Shown here piece after piece: positions 47,389-59,200 of a DNA stretch of 64,000 nt. The stretch is from Mariannaea sp. PMI_226 (taxonomy: Eukaryota > Ascomycota > Sordariomycetes > Hypocreales > Nectriaceae): contig JANFOG010000007.1 of NCBI GenBank assembly GCA_024336345.1, positions 1,488,001 to 1,552,000 of the forward strand. The letters are read 5' to 3'. Positions within the stretch are counted from its first letter, which is position 1; the number at the start of each line of letters is the position of its first letter. The position numbers and the translations under genes are program-made. A model generated the notes under the pieces. The model saw nothing but the letters and a program-made list of their open reading frames with translations, ran no database searches and was not told the DNA's origin.

Positions 47389-48497
47389 GAATCGAGGAGG
47401 ATATTAAGAGAATAAATTGACTAAATAATTTTGCTTTTATGTACAAACTTTATTAGTCGATTCTACAATACGTATTTAACTTAGTCATTATGCAGTCCGT
47501 GTAAAGAATTGATCTTCACAGGCGATGGAAATGTTTTTAGAAGCTCATGATGGCTCGTTGATGGGAACTCATCCCTGCCCTCGCTCTCCGCGATCAGTCA
47601 GCTCTATATGAACCCAACCCAGCCCACCCCAGAAACAAATGTTTTGTACATGTCAAAGGAGTTCAAGGCCATATGCATTTTGCGACAGTAACGATTCCGG
47701 CAGCGGAAAATCCACTCCATCGGCGAGGTTGTGATAAGTTGACATACCGCTAGCCATCTTTTGTTGTAACACGGCTGCGATTGATGAAGCTGCGAGTCAG
47801 GATAATAGCCCTCTTATCACCTCATGTTTAAGCCAAAAAAGAACAAGAGCACATGAAACGAGTCGCTAGTCGGCTAGCTTCTAAAACGCAGAAAGATCGC
47901 TCAGACAACCTTCGTATCCATCGTGAATACTCATTCCAGAGGTAGCTCTTCCCCAGTCTTCTTTCAATGATGGAGACGGGATTCAAACCCCCTGCTGTTG
48001 ATGCAAGAATGGATGTGGGTTGATGAATAAACGCCTACTAGTGTCAGGAAGGGCTGCCTGCTAGAAACTCATCAAATATAGATAGCCTTGCATACCTTTT
48101 TGTGTAACAACCGTGATTATTAGCAGGGAAATAAAAGCATGGTAACTGAGAGTGTACATTAAACTATCCCGAGAAATATCTATTAGGTCTTCCCAATAAT
48201 GGTGCCTAGCTTTACTACTTATACAGCCCCAAGACATTATCCTTTAACTAAGTAGACCCAACAGTAAACTTGTTAGTAATTGATGCAACAAACAACATTG
48301 CAACTCGTAAGACATAAACCAGAGTATCAATATTGGCATTATACTATTCCCCAATATCCCATGACTGGTAATATTCATTATATTATAATCTATGAGTGAG
48401 TCTACTATGTAAACTTTATAAAACATTGACACGAAAAACAACACCAAGATCTATTTTAATTGGTCACTACGACAGTGTAATTCTCAAAAGCTTTGCC
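47389..48497. other. Intergenic between converging genes
   Basis: 1.1 kb holding the 3' ends of the acyl-CoA synthetase and DJ-1-like genes. A GGTTTGAATCC stretch on the minus strand near 47980-47990 imitates a tRNA B box but has no matching acceptor stem. Nothing else is supported. Confidence 0.45.
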
Positions 48498-49088
48498 TTA
48501 CTCGGTGTTACGCATGGCCCTTTCGATATACTCCTCCTGCTCTCCTATAGGGACAACGTAGCGCAGGGCGGCTTCGGCAGTCTCAGAGTTGAACAGCCTG
48601 CGAATGAGCCAGGTGGCTAGATAGTGGGAGGCGAGACAGCCACCAGCGGTGGCCACATTTCCATTGGCGCAGAATGGTTTGTTGACAACGTCAACGCCAG
48701 CAGCAACTACCCAGGGCTTGCTGATGTCGTCAGTGCATGCCGGAACGCCGTTCAGCAGCCCGAGCTTGGCCGCCACTAGAGTACCGGAGCACTGCGCAGC
48801 AATGAGCTGGCGTTTTGGGTCCAGGCCCCGCAGTGCAGTCATGATCTCCGGATCCTCGACGATCTCACGGGTCTTAGCGCCGCTGCCGATAATGACCGCG
48901 TCGGCGGCGCAGGCATCCTGAAGCGTGGCCATGGCCTCGATAACCACGCCATTCATGGAGCGAACCGTGGGCGTAGGGCAGGCAATGGTCACCCGAAGGT
49001 CATCCCGGTAAAGTCGGTTGAGAATGCCGAGCGCTATCAACGAGTCGAGCTCGTTGTAGCCGTCAAAGGTGAGGATGGCGATGTGCAT
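48498..49088 (-). CDS. DJ-1/PfpI superfamily protein
   Basis: A single exon of 196 residues, the usual length. It has a flavodoxin-like DJ-1/ThiJ/PfpI fold. The nucleophile-elbow cysteine is Cys100 in AAQCSGTLVAA, with a conserved Glu13 (FDGYNELD) and the following GGCLASHYLATWLI segment. The GCLAS arrangement resembles isonitrile-hydratase-like and GATase1-like bacterial members more than human DJ-1. The exact reaction is not predictable; members include hydratases, glyoxalases and chaperones. It has no signal peptide. The absence of introns and the bacterial-like sequence allow an old transfer. The gene ends with its stop at 48498. Confidence 0.87.
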   Translation of the reverse strand: MHIAILTFDGYNELDSLIALGILNRLYRDDLRVTIACPTPTVRSMNGVVIEAMATLQDACAADAVIIGSGAKTREIVEDPEIMTALRGLDPKRQLIAAQCSGTLVAAKLGLLNGVPACTDDISKPWVVAAGVDVVNKPFCANGNVATAGGCLASHYLATWLIRRLFNSETAEAALRYVVPIGEQEEYIERAMRNTE

Positions 49089-50566
49089 AACTGCTATCTG
49101 GCCACAGTATCAGCCAGCAGTGGGTATGTTAAAGGACGTTTGAGAGATTTTGGATGATATGTCGATAGATATGGGCAATTGTTTGTGCTATTGTCTGGAA
49201 CATCTCGATATGGGAAAATCTATGAAGTGACTTTCCGATTGCGGCAAAAACAAACGCCAATCTGACTTAACCTCGGCTCACCTGACACCACAATCAACAC
49301 ACTCTCCTCGTCAACTCTTATCCCATATCACCTTGCTTTACTACTAGGCTTCATCCCTGAAAGTTAATACCCTCTCAGAACTGCCCACAGATTATGAGCA
49401 CAATAGGTAGACCAGAGCCACGCTGGCGTACCACCACTGATTCTTATAGCTCCTCTCCTGATTTCACATGGACATACATGGGTAGTGATGAAACCATTCC
49501 CTTCAACCAATATTTCCGCCGGCTATTTCATGTATGGGTTTCTGTCGCTAGGTTATATAGATTGTTATAATGAATTTATGTTCCACTTTGATGCCTTTTT
49601 TGAGCCACTCGGTGTGTTTCACAATTCCCACACAACCCAAGCCCACGCGCCGGCCCTATTTCGCAATGCAATGAAGGGACGGAGAGGCTGCTTCCTTCGT
49701 CATTGAGGTGCTAGCCTTTTCGTATTCGCGGTGTCTCTTGATTGTGAACATAATCGATGGAAAGAGATAAACTCAGACGAAAGACTGAGGCTTGAGACCC
49801 TTCTTTCATGAATCTTCAAGGCTCTTAGGCATTACATACCTACGCATCGTGTTTCGGTTCTCATTATCACGGCGATCATCCATTCCTCTACCTTCCGTAG
49901 CTAGGGGGTAGTAATGGTTCACTTCAGATATAAGCGGTATTGTGATGTCCAAATGCTATTGCTATAAGCGGGGGCCGAAGAAAATGAGCTTCATGGTCAG
50001 GTCGAGAGAATTTTTCCTGTTCCAATTAGGCGACCGAGGTGAACCAAAGGGATGTCTACGTAGTCAGACCGTCAGAATCGAGCCAGAAGTCCTTTAGTCG
50101 GACCCCATGATTGGTAAGTTCCACAGCCCATCAGGAAGCTTCCTAGGTCTAGATTGGACTAATTCCGGCAAGAATATCGCCATGTAATTCAAGACATTTC
50201 CAGGAAAGCAAAAACATGACCTCGTCAGAGGCCTAATGACCCCCGTCTCTGTCATCTTCGAATATAGGCCTAGCTCTTCTTGGCTTATAATGTAAAACAA
50301 GCAGATAGAATGAGAAATTTCTTGAATTCTATTTCACTAACTAAAGCAGTCGTCTAATACATGGTCGGTCATCCACCGCTGATGGTCCCTGCACACAGCA
50401 AATAATCTGTGGCTTGACCCCCAGCTATTTATCGTCAACGCGTTTGGATCGGAATGTAAAGGGAATAAAGTGCTGTTTTGAAAGATACAGGAGAGCGTAT
50501 GTCACGTCGAATTTCATTATATCGTTTCGCCTCATGTCACACACTAAAGAAGTCTAGTAACAGGAG
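49089..50566. other. Intergenic, one small doubtful frame
   Basis: 1.5 kb without a clear gene. A 58-codon plus-strand frame at 49394-49570 starts after a CT-rich tract and contains RPEPRWRTTTDSYSSSPDF. It might be a first exon or a small protein, but nothing downstream supports it. Confidence 0.4.
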
Positions 50567-51608
50567 TTAAGCAGTTGCGTAGACAGCAACATAGTTAATC
50601 TCCATCACAGCACCAGGACCGCCTTGGGTTTGGTCGTTGGTGTTTCCAGGGCTGCTCAAATGGTTAGCGAATCACTTTAGAGACCAAATATTAAGATAAA
50701 CACATACAAGCCACCACCGACAGCTACGTTGATGATGATGTTCATCGGATTCTGGGCAATGCTGGCCCAGATGGCGTCGTTATTGACAGCAGATTGAACC
50801 AGTTGATAGTAATTGTTGCCGTCTACCGACCACGTGATAGTTTCCGGAGCAGCCTTGCGGTCGACGGTCACAGTGAAGGTGTGGTAATTGGTGTTGTCGG
50901 GGAGGGCGACACTGCCGCTGAGGCCGGTTGGCTGGTTGCATGGGCCACCGTCGACGACGCCGCAATGGGCGGAACCGTAGTTAGTCAGGGCGCCGTTTTT
51001 CCTCTCCATAATATCGAGCTCGCCGCACGCGGGCCAGCCAACACCAGGAGTGCTGTAGCTGGCGCCCAACATCCAGAATGCAGGCCAAATGCCCTGGAGG
51101 TTATCTACGAGGCTGGGACCAAGGCGAATTTGGGACTCGACGCGCATCACCTGGCCTGCAATAGGGGTGAAAGTGACAACTGATCCGATGCGCCCAGAAG
51201 TCCACTGGCCCGTAGTGCCATCCTTCTGCGGGGTGATTTGTAGAGTTTGGCCTGAAGTGATTGCAATGACGTTGGTGTTCTTCACATAGGATTCTTGCTG
51301 TCGTCTGTGTTAGCTTGCGCATCAAAGGATTCGCGGACGCGAATTGGCTTACCTCTCCATTAGGCACCTGGCCTGGCCCCCTGCACAACAGGTTGGTTAG
51401 TATACATCCAATTATACCTGTCTCTCTTGCGAAGGGGATCTTACATCTCAGCAACATTCCAAAGGGTAGAGTTAGGAAATTGACCAGGACCATCGCCGAA
51501 AGCATCTCCCCAGTATAGTTTGAGGCCTTGGCTACTGTAGTCTGGGATCTGTCCAGCCATGGCCAGGCAGGGCAGAAGAGCAAGAAGCGCAGCAGTATAA
51601 GATCCCAT
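50567..51608 (-). CDS. Secreted glycoside hydrolase family 16 (endo-1,3(4)-beta-glucanase type)
   Basis: Four exons on the minus strand: 51608-51445, 51380-51353, 51297-50708 and 50651-50567, giving 288 residues. Exon 2 is only 28 nt. The signal peptide is MGSYTAALLALLPCLAMA. The GH16 active-site motif E-x-D-x-x-E is present as ELDIME (Glu157, Asp159, Glu162), preceded by GIWPAFWMLG. The C-terminal strand MEINYVAVYATA closes the beta-jelly roll. The protein should cleave beta-1,3 or mixed beta-glucan outside the cell, either for wall remodelling or for feeding. It has no carbohydrate-binding module or GPI signal. The last acceptor site could be at CAG or 3 nt earlier without changing the frame; I chose CAG because it gives the family's FPGNTNDQ. 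Confidence 0.92.
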
Positions 51609-54140
51609 TTTGAACGAGGATGATATATAACCAAAGAAGAGATTATGTGAAGAGGCAGTGGAGGAGATTTGAGTTGAGGTAATGAGACAGAGGAAGCGGT
51701 GGAGGATAGAGGCGTTTTATAATAGATGGGCTGCCTTGAAGTGGAGGATCACAACTACGCATCGGTACCAAACCAGGATTGCAGGTTTGAGGGTATGCAA
51801 AACACACCACTTGAGAATGCGCGATATTGCCTGAGCCGAAAAGGGCACTAACTTACCTAAACTAAAGGAGCTACCGAAGATCATTGAAGGCCCATACATT
51901 TCTCTGGCCCCTGCGATTCACCATCTCTCGTACCCGTTAAACGGGCGAACCAGGGGGGGGCGGGCAGATCAATGGGCGGGCGAAATAAATTAAGCGTTAG
52001 GATATGCTTGGAATAGAGAAGAAATCAAACAATGACAGAGAACCCACTTCAACAATGACTGAAATAATACGTCAAGTGTTCCTTTCTCTAATTCAAAAGG
52101 GAACGCGGCCTTGCGCATTCAATTCATATGGCTATACCGTTAACCACCAGAATCAAGCCCAGAAAAGCTGGCCAGTAATCAGTTCTTGAGCTGGGATAGA
52201 AATTTTATAGTTATCTACCTTAGTATTCTATATTCAAGACGAGCCAATGCCGTGGTCTCATGCCTTGGTTAGGTCGAACAGCGACTGTGTAAAGCAGTTA
52301 GGCCGATTTCCACCTGTGCCCAGCAGCGCGTGGTTGATCAGAATATGACTTCGCTAACAACCCAGGCTTGCACGTCGCAAAGACTTCCCAACTTACCAAA
52401 AGGCTGAAACAATAACCTGCGCTACACAGTATAAGCAGGGCGTTCCGCGTTTCGCTTTTCAAGGAAATCGGCACGACCGATCTGGATTTCGCAGTCACCC
52501 ACATATATTGGCGCAGGAGGAACTTGCGTTCAGCACAGACCGTAAGCGACACACGTGGGCCTGTGAAATGGACTTCCGTAAGGAGATACAGGCCTGGCTA
52601 GTGGCTGGGGAAGGACTAGGTGCTGTTTCGAAACCAAGACTAGACGGCTTTGGGTTGTTGTATGATGTAACTTTGGCGAGCCGTTTCTGGGGAAATATTG
52701 TCATCTTGCCACTTCAAGCAATGAAGGATTCACTGTAATTACATATATTACCCAGAACACTCTCTCCCATCACACGGTGTTTTGTCCCATACGGTCACTG
52801 AAGGCAGGGTATCCATTTAATACTGGATTATGTGATGTTGGTGGAGAGGTGGACACTGTGGAAGGGCAGGCCAGAATGTCTCCGTTACGACTTTGTGGCC
52901 CACCGCTATCCTCATTGCTCTGCACCGAGATGCGGAGCCATCGCCCTACAACTCAGGATGACAGATTCTTTTAGCTAATAATTCTAAATTTAGTATGATT
53001 CTGTTTGTCCACAATATAAATGGGTGCCATGTCCAAGATCAAATTTGCAAGTCTGCCATAACGGTATAGGGTAGTTAGGTTCGATGTGAGAGAAAATCTG
53101 AAGCACAATGATCTTGATTCTTTACTGTAAAAGTCTGATCAGAACCCTATGTGATACACCAGGTTGCAATAGAATTCTATTAGCAGATAATCGAAGCATT
53201 AGACTGAATCATGTTGAAGAAGCTTCGCTTACGAGTAAATTACGATACTCAAGTTATATTGAAAACTGAGTTAAGCGGACAACTCAATGATGGTATTTTG
53301 TTCATCTGGTAGCCGTGGTAATAGAGCTCGTGACGGATTACAAGCACTGGGTTGAGACGAAGCTATGGAGCATTCATGAATATGTAATCTAATTAGACAT
53401 GAAATCTAGGTAGAGTGAGCTATATTTTGCCTTGGTTAACATAATAATGCAATAATTTGCGACCATGTTTGTCAATCACTATCCAATTAAGCTGTTTCCG
53501 TAAAGAAGGAACTTAAACAGAAGCTTGGTGGACTCCTTTTTATCACAAAGACAATATAACAAATTTTCAAAATCTTTTCTTCAACTCAAAAACAATGGAT
53601 AGAAGCATGGGTGAAAGAAGATGAGTATATTTTCCTCTTTTCCTTGGAATGGCTGTGTGAATACGGGCCTACCATCTTGACGTTGCTCACTTTTGGACTA
53701 GCACAAAGATGCACCATGGGCTTGAACTACTGCTGACGTATTCTCGTGTTTATGGGTAGGGTTGGATATGGATATGCAGATACCTAATGGTACTGTTGAA
53801 GAACTCACAGGATACAATAAATATACATCGTACCGTTCAAAGACGGTCGATAGAATACAAAAATAATAGCATGGAAATTTTCAAGGATGGCTAGCCTGGT
53901 TGTGGTAATGGTGTTCGTTATGGCGATTATTGTCCTGAGGCCTACTCACGTCATTTGGGCGCAAAGTGAAGAAATACAAGAGCCCAAACAAATATACATG
54001 GGTATTCAACCTAGATAAGATGTATCACGTATTGGTCTCTTGAATAAGCCTGATCGCAATCTTCATGCTGGTGGTGTGATTCGTGATGTTGTCACACTCT
54101 CTGGAACCCGCGTCTTGAGTGATATCTGGTGCATAAATTA
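51609..54140. other. 2.5-kb gene-poor stretch
   Basis: The left end is the GH16 promoter. Small frames near 52298-52738 overlap on both strands and carry no motif. 53000-54000 is AT-rich and lacks long frames. No RNA gene is seen. Confidence 0.45.
51715..51721 (-). promoter_or_regulatory. Probable TATA box of the GH16 gene
   Basis: TATAAAA on the minus strand, 107-113 bp upstream of the ATG at 51608. Confidence 0.45.
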
Positions 54141-55106
54141 TTATTCCGCACCACTCTCTTTGCTGGCAGTTCCTGCACCACCACTATTCCGCCACTCGAC
54201 ACATTCCTGCGCAAATCCACAACATCGAGTCAGCCAAGCTTTGCTTTTGTGGCTCAGCTCAATGCAGTGTGGAGCTGAGTACACAATCTCGCTTTCGATT
54301 CTAGGGCTCATCGGGAATGCAGCGCAATAGCTAGCCAATGCAGCATTCGATGAAACCCATAATTCATCAAACTCGCTTAACCCATACTTCAAAGGAACCT
54401 TGACTCTGTGTGAATACTGGTGCCAGTACTGAAGCCAGGTCGTGTTGATGTCGCGATACTCTCCGGCGGGTATGGGTTTGTTTAAGTGCTTCGTGTATTT
54501 GGTCATTTCAGTGCTGGTAAGATCCTTTCCCGGTAGCTGCAACATCAACGCGTCTTTCATCACGGCGTCGAATGTGATAGTTTCGGGTGCACTGGCTAAG
54601 ATATCGCCTGAGAGCTTCTGTGGACCTGGACTGAGCTCAGAGCCAATACCAGAAGTGATCAAACCCGCCAAAGGATAACCGCTTGCTTCGTTATGAGAGC
54701 CAACCATGACAGTTGCAATCATGGCACCAATGGAGTGTGCAAGTATGACGACAGCGGCAGCACCATTTGGTATACCAAACTCGGCCCAGACTGCAGGGAG
54801 GACCACAGAGTCGAGATATTTGCCTTGCTGCTGTGCGTACGTGTCTTGACTACCCAATGCCGCTGGTTGCATTGGTGTGCTTCCCCCATACCCAGGTCTT
54901 GAGATGGCAACGACAGGAATATTCATGGAGCGACTAATAGTAGCGATTGAATATTCTTCATTAACATCAAAGTATTCCGCATCGTAGCTGCCACCATGAA
55001 GGCAAACAAGAAGTGGTATGCGGGCATTCTCCTGGAGTTTAGGGATATTGGACAGTCGGCCACATACCTGACCCCCATCAGCCAGAGTAAGGTTGAATGG
55101 TTGCAT
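54141..55106 (-). CDS. Alpha/beta-hydrolase fold protein
   Basis: A single exon of 321 residues if it starts at 55106 (MQPFNLTLADGG). The frame stays open to 55217, but the extra residues look like leader. It has the oxyanion-hole segment LLVCLHGGSYDAEYF, the strand-turn RPGYGGS, the nucleophile elbow AHSIGAM with Ser125, and a C-terminal His in SAPHCIELS. This is a serine-hydrolase triad of the broad alpha/beta-hydrolase family that includes meta-cleavage-product hydrolases and esterases. No signal peptide is visible. It opens a group of enzymes reaching the right edge that includes a ring-cleaving-type VOC protein and an aromatic hydroxylase. A carbon-carbon hydrolase role is therefore possible but not shown. 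Confidence 0.82.
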   Translation of the reverse strand: MQPFNLTLADGGQVCGRLSNIPKLQENARIPLLVCLHGGSYDAEYFDVNEEYSIATISRSMNIPVVAISRPGYGGSTPMQPAALGSQDTYAQQQGKYLDSVVLPAVWAEFGIPNGAAAVVILAHSIGAMIATVMVGSHNEASGYPLAGLITSGIGSELSPGPQKLSGDILASAPETITFDAVMKDALMLQLPGKDLTSTEMTKYTKHLNKPIPAGEYRDINTTWLQYWHQYSHRVKVPLKYGLSEFDELWVSSNAALASYCAAFPMSPRIESEIVYSAPHCIELSHKSKAWLTRCCGFAQECVEWRNSGGAGTASKESGAE

Positions 55107-56143
55107 TTTCTCCAGTACAAGGGTCAAGTGGTGATTCCCTTTGGCAAAACTATATGCGGGTGGCGTTGTATTCCGTTTTTTGTGTAGAGAGAGAAATACT
55201 GCAGAGGGAATGCACAATCCATTCCTTAACTATGGACCAGTTGATGTAGCCAGACACTTCCCCTCAGCTCAAATGGCGCTTAAAATGGCAGCATCTCCAA
55301 ATATGGTCGGGCCGAAACTAGGATGTGATTTAGCGAGACCTGCTCTGCAAGTTCGACAAGGATTGTCCTCGACAACTCGAGTATCGCGTTGAGAGGTTGA
55401 AGATAAACGCGGGGGTTATTATTGGGGAGTAGTGTATCGCCATCACAATACGCAACCACCATCGGCGTAACCCAACATCGTAGGCGCCCCATGGTGTTGG
55501 GGTCCGTATTGTGAATCCGTTCAGGCTTGCTTGACAATATCAATCCTTTGGTGGCGGGATACTCTGACCGTGTGGGGATTTTATTGAAACAAGCATAAAA
55601 TTTAGGGCAACACGACGCGTCAAAGGATCAGACTCTTGGATCAAATGGTGACATAAGGAAGGGAGAGAGAATATCTCTTCTCCATTCCCCACAAGCTTTG
55701 TTGGCATATTCATCTCCTGTGCCAAATAGGGCCGATTATACAAAGCGTTAATATAGCATGAATATGGACTAGCCCTAACATGAAAACCACTCATCACTTG
55801 ATTGATGAATCGCATCTTGCTCCCGTGTGGTGGGGAGCTTTTGATCTGTCGAGATTCGGTGAGCTTCCCCAGGTTTTCGAGCTCAATGCGGGACACCTTC
55901 CCCGCATTTGCTTCCCCGGATATTCTCATCTAAGATCTTCCCCTGCAAGGTATTGTGCCCGAACATTTACAATCACGGACAATGCCTTGGACTTTATTTA
56001 AATTGTCACTTGTTGCCGTCAACCGAGGTCTGAATATTTAGTAGATGACAAACAATTAGACAATCATAAGAACAAAAAGGAACAAAAAGTCGTTTTTCAA
56101 ACAGTTTATCAAGTCTGCCCCATTTTGCACACCTCGATTGAAA
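55107..56143. other. Shared upstream region with an unassigned frame
   Basis: 1 kb between the divergent hydrolase and amidohydrolase genes. Two minus-strand frames (55540-55929, 129 codons, and 55280-55543) could be parts of a gene with an intron or a decayed gene, but I recognise no domain in them. The promoters of both neighbours should lie here. Confidence 0.4.
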
Positions 56144-57295
56144 ATGTGGACCGTTGCTCTCGCGTTGGCCATCTTGGGCTCGACGGCTGCTTGTGGCGTT
56201 CCTCGGGAATTCGAAAGAAGAGACTTGGTTAAAACAGCCATTACCAATGTCCACGTTTGGGACGGCGGTAAATTCCCCAGCACAAAATCTACTGTTGTAT
56301 TCATCAATGGGCGCTTGGCTAATGCGCTTCCCATTGGAGCCACGGTGATTGACGGTAAGGGAGGTTATCTCTTGCCAGGCTTCATTGACTCGCATTGTCA
56401 TATTACATCCTGCTCATATCTCGATGCTATGAGACAGTATGGTGTGACAACAGCGCTTGATATGGGAACGTACCCTATTTCGTCTATCAATGCGTGCAAA
56501 GCTTCCGGGGTAACTGATGTACGCACACCCGGAGCAGCGGGAACCGTCAACGGCACTCTGATCAGCCAGATTCCCGGATTCCCAACCGACTCATTCATCC
56601 CGAATCCCGCAGCAGGTCGACAGTTCGTCAGCACCCGCATCTCACAGGGCGCTGATTACATCAAAGTTTTCCTTGACCCGTTGGGTCCCGATGAGGAAAC
56701 CCTCGCCGCTATCGTTCAAGCAGCCCATGCAGCCGGTAAACAAGTCATCACGCATGCAACAACCTACGACGATTATTCCAAAGCTGAGGCTGCCGGAGCT
56801 GATTTCCCATGCCATGTGCCACTAGATAAGGCTATTGACAGTGCATCTGTTTCCAATCTCGTTAGCGGGAAGCAGACTGTTGTCCCGACATTGATCATGA
56901 TGCAATCTATCGTCAACAACACTCATGCGCCGTACGAAGCCTATCTTTACAACGCACAGGGAAGTGTCACCAACATGTATAAGGGCAAAGTTCCAATCTT
57001 GGTGGGAACAGACGCCAATGCCAACCCCTACGTCCCAGCAAACCCGCCTTTTGGTATCTCTTTTCATCAAGAGCTCCAGCTTCTTGTGCAGGCCGGTGTC
57101 TCTCCTGTTGATGCAATCAAGGGTGCGACATCTACAGCAGCCTCCAAGTTCAAGCTTTACGATCGTGGTTCGATTTTGCCTGGTCTGCGTGCGGACCTGG
57201 TCTTGTTGAGTGCGGATCCGACAGTTAACATCCAAAACTCGCTCTCGATTCAACGCGTTTGGGTTAACGGGGTGGAGTTTGATCCTTCCACGTAG
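56144..57295 (+). CDS. Secreted metal-dependent amidohydrolase
   Basis: A single exon of 383 residues from the ATG at 56144 (two codons after an upstream TTG). The N-terminus MWTVALALAILGSTAACG is a signal peptide. The amidohydrolase beta-barrel follows: a dihydroorotase/imidazolonepropionase-like N-strand (TNVHVWDGG), the metal motif GFIDSHCHI (His84, His86), the probable carboxylated lysine in GADYIKVFLD, the histidine in QVITHATTYDD, and the metal aspartate in VGTDANANP. The C-terminal GLRADLVLLSADPTVNI closes the composite barrel. Family members hydrolyse amide, carbamate or lactone bonds (prolidases, ochratoxinase-like enzymes). The substrate is unknown. It lies between the alpha/beta hydrolase and the SnoaL/VOC genes and may belong to the same group. 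Confidence 0.87.
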   Translation: MWTVALALAILGSTAACGVPREFERRDLVKTAITNVHVWDGGKFPSTKSTVVFINGRLANALPIGATVIDGKGGYLLPGFIDSHCHITSCSYLDAMRQYGVTTALDMGTYPISSINACKASGVTDVRTPGAAGTVNGTLISQIPGFPTDSFIPNPAAGRQFVSTRISQGADYIKVFLDPLGPDEETLAAIVQAAHAAGKQVITHATTYDDYSKAEAAGADFPCHVPLDKAIDSASVSNLVSGKQTVVPTLIMMQSIVNNTHAPYEAYLYNAQGSVTNMYKGKVPILVGTDANANPYVPANPPFGISFHQELQLLVQAGVSPVDAIKGATSTAASKFKLYDRGSILPGLRADLVLLSADPTVNIQNSLSIQRVWVNGVEFDPST

Positions 57296-58527
57296 GTATA
57301 TTTTATTTTTATTTCCCAAGATGTGGCTGCCAAGAATTCATAGCTTGGTCGTGATATCAATTATGCAAAGCGTCACACTATGCATGTTCTCGCCATCTTT
57401 TGTTAGGTGCAGTGTCTACACATCAATATTGGGAGCCTTCGTTGTATATGCACAAAGAGAGTCAATTGGAATGAAGCTCAAAATTCCACAACACCGCCAT
57501 TGGGCCATTGGATTCTACATTGTGCAATCTAAAGAATGTTGACAGCACTGGAGATACGGTGAAGGGGCTGTTTCGGGGTGCTTATTTTTCAATTCGTGCA
57601 GACTTATTTATATGAACAATTTCAAGCTCTCGGTAATCAATTTTGCGGGACCCAGTAAATTGACATAACCCTCGTTGTTGAGCTCCAAGCCCCCACGAAG
57701 CACTCCTATGCTAGTAATCAGCTGCACTATTTCGAGGCGAGGATAGCGCTGGTGCTAAGGTCGCATCTCAGACTAGTGCAGGCGCAATCCTAAGGTGTAT
57801 ACTGATGGTATGTTTCGTACATCAAGTTCCAATAGCAAATCGTCAGTCTAGAGGCTGTCCATAAATCTGCTATTATGCCTCACTCGCCTAGCCAGTATTG
57901 CTCCTGCGAAACGTAAATCCTCTTTAAAATGAGATACATCACCGCTTGTAAGATCCATGTTATTCATCATCTGACTGCCTACCTTGGTGGAGCGACCGTA
58001 AGTACGCGCCCAAGTCTGATGGCCAAACATTTGACTGAATATTTCCCCCTAGCATGGGCAGCTAAGCTTGCTTCGGCATAGAATTAATTTATCGATTGTG
58101 TATGTATTTTATGTTAGTCCACTCCAACAAGCTTTATATCACGCTGCTCTGGATGAAGATAGGAACCAAATATTCGGATCTAGGGCCTAGCATATCGGTC
58201 AGCGGAAGGTTTAGCTTTGCCAACGATACTGGGTTACTATTGCACAATTGAGTCTTTGCACTAAAACTATGCGATATCAGTTTGTGGTACTCCTCCACAA
58301 ATGGACATTTTAGTGGATGTATGTGGGAGACGCTTTTAATGACCTTCGGCATCTTCGACTCCGGCGGGCCGAATTGTCGATCGTATCTGGATTAAGCCGG
58401 ATATTGGTCTCGGCTCCCCACCTTCACAACTCGAGAATCGCATCGTTCTCTTCTTAAATCTCTAGCTTCCTCGCTATTCTCCCTTGGCGTACAACTAGAA
58501 ACCATTTCTGTGCCCTTGCTTAGAAAA
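57296..58527. other. Intergenic
   Basis: 1.2 kb without a supported gene. Minus-strand frames at 57848-58030 and 58134-58352 (60 and 72 codons) have no recognised motif. The right end leads into the first SnoaL-like gene. Confidence 0.45.
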
Positions 58528-59200
58528 ATGTCATTTACCACTGAGAAGTTGTCTACTGAGTTCGCGATTAAATCGCTTCTCACTCGGGAGCGCTATTATA
58601 GAGATACATGTCGCTGGGAAAATCTCCGAGCTAGTTACCACCCGGACGCTTCCAAGACTAACATTAATATCTCATGGTAAGTACTACAATGTTACCGCCT
58701 GCAAACTGTGCTGCTAACAAGCTGGTAGGTTCACGGGCGACATTGACGGCTTTGTTGCCGGCTCTCGTGGTATGGCCCAAGGTGGAACCAACGCACTTCA
58801 CACCATCTGTCCCGTGGAAGTTCATGTCAACGGCAAAAAGGCTGTTTCTGAATCGACAGGCTCAATTACCATCCGATTTGAACATAACGGGCAAGAGTTT
58901 GACTGTGTCTCCCTCACGCGTTTCATTTCTCGATTGGAGTGCGTAGATGGTGAATGGAAACTCCTTACCTTGGAGGCAATTTACGATCGCGATTATATCA
59001 GCCCAACTACGCCATTCGCAGTGAGCGAACCGATTTTGCCTAAAGGGGGGAGAAAGTCCTACAAGTGCATCGCGTGGGTTCTGGCACAGAAGGGCTTTGC
59101 AATTAAGCAAGATCTCGCTGGCGTTGATGACCCTGCGAGCGCTGAAGCACTTATGAAGCAAGCTTTCGATTGGCTGTTTGAGGAGGACAAGCGTAACTAA
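58528..59200 (+). CDS. SnoaL-like (NTF2-fold) protein
   Basis: Two exons, 58528-58676 and 58729-59200, give 206 residues. The N-terminal helix region LTRERYYRDTCRWENLRASYHPDA is typical of SnoaL-like domains, where a small cup-shaped cavity acts as cyclase, hydroxylase, dehydratase or isomerase on polyketide or aromatic substrates. The cup strands follow (INISWFTGDIDGFV, GSITIRFEHNG, FDCVSLTRFISRLE). The C-terminal 80 residues extend beyond the basic domain. There is no signal peptide. A second, shorter SnoaL-like gene points towards it 353 bp away. Catalytic residues cannot be assigned without a structure-based alignment. Confidence 0.83.

Noticed and set aside
47970..48000. tRNA B-box-like GGTTTGAATCC on the minus strand
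   Set aside because: The invariant C is missing, and no complementary 5' acceptor strand or A box is found at the right distance.
49394..49570. 58-codon plus-strand frame after a CT-rich tract
   Set aside because: Plausible start context, but it is short, without motif, and no downstream exon can be joined; mentioned only in the intergenic entry.
55280..55929. Two minus-strand frames (129 and 87 codons) between hydrolase and amidohydrolase
   Set aside because: No domain, no convincing splice join between them and no start context; left as unassigned intergenic sequence.
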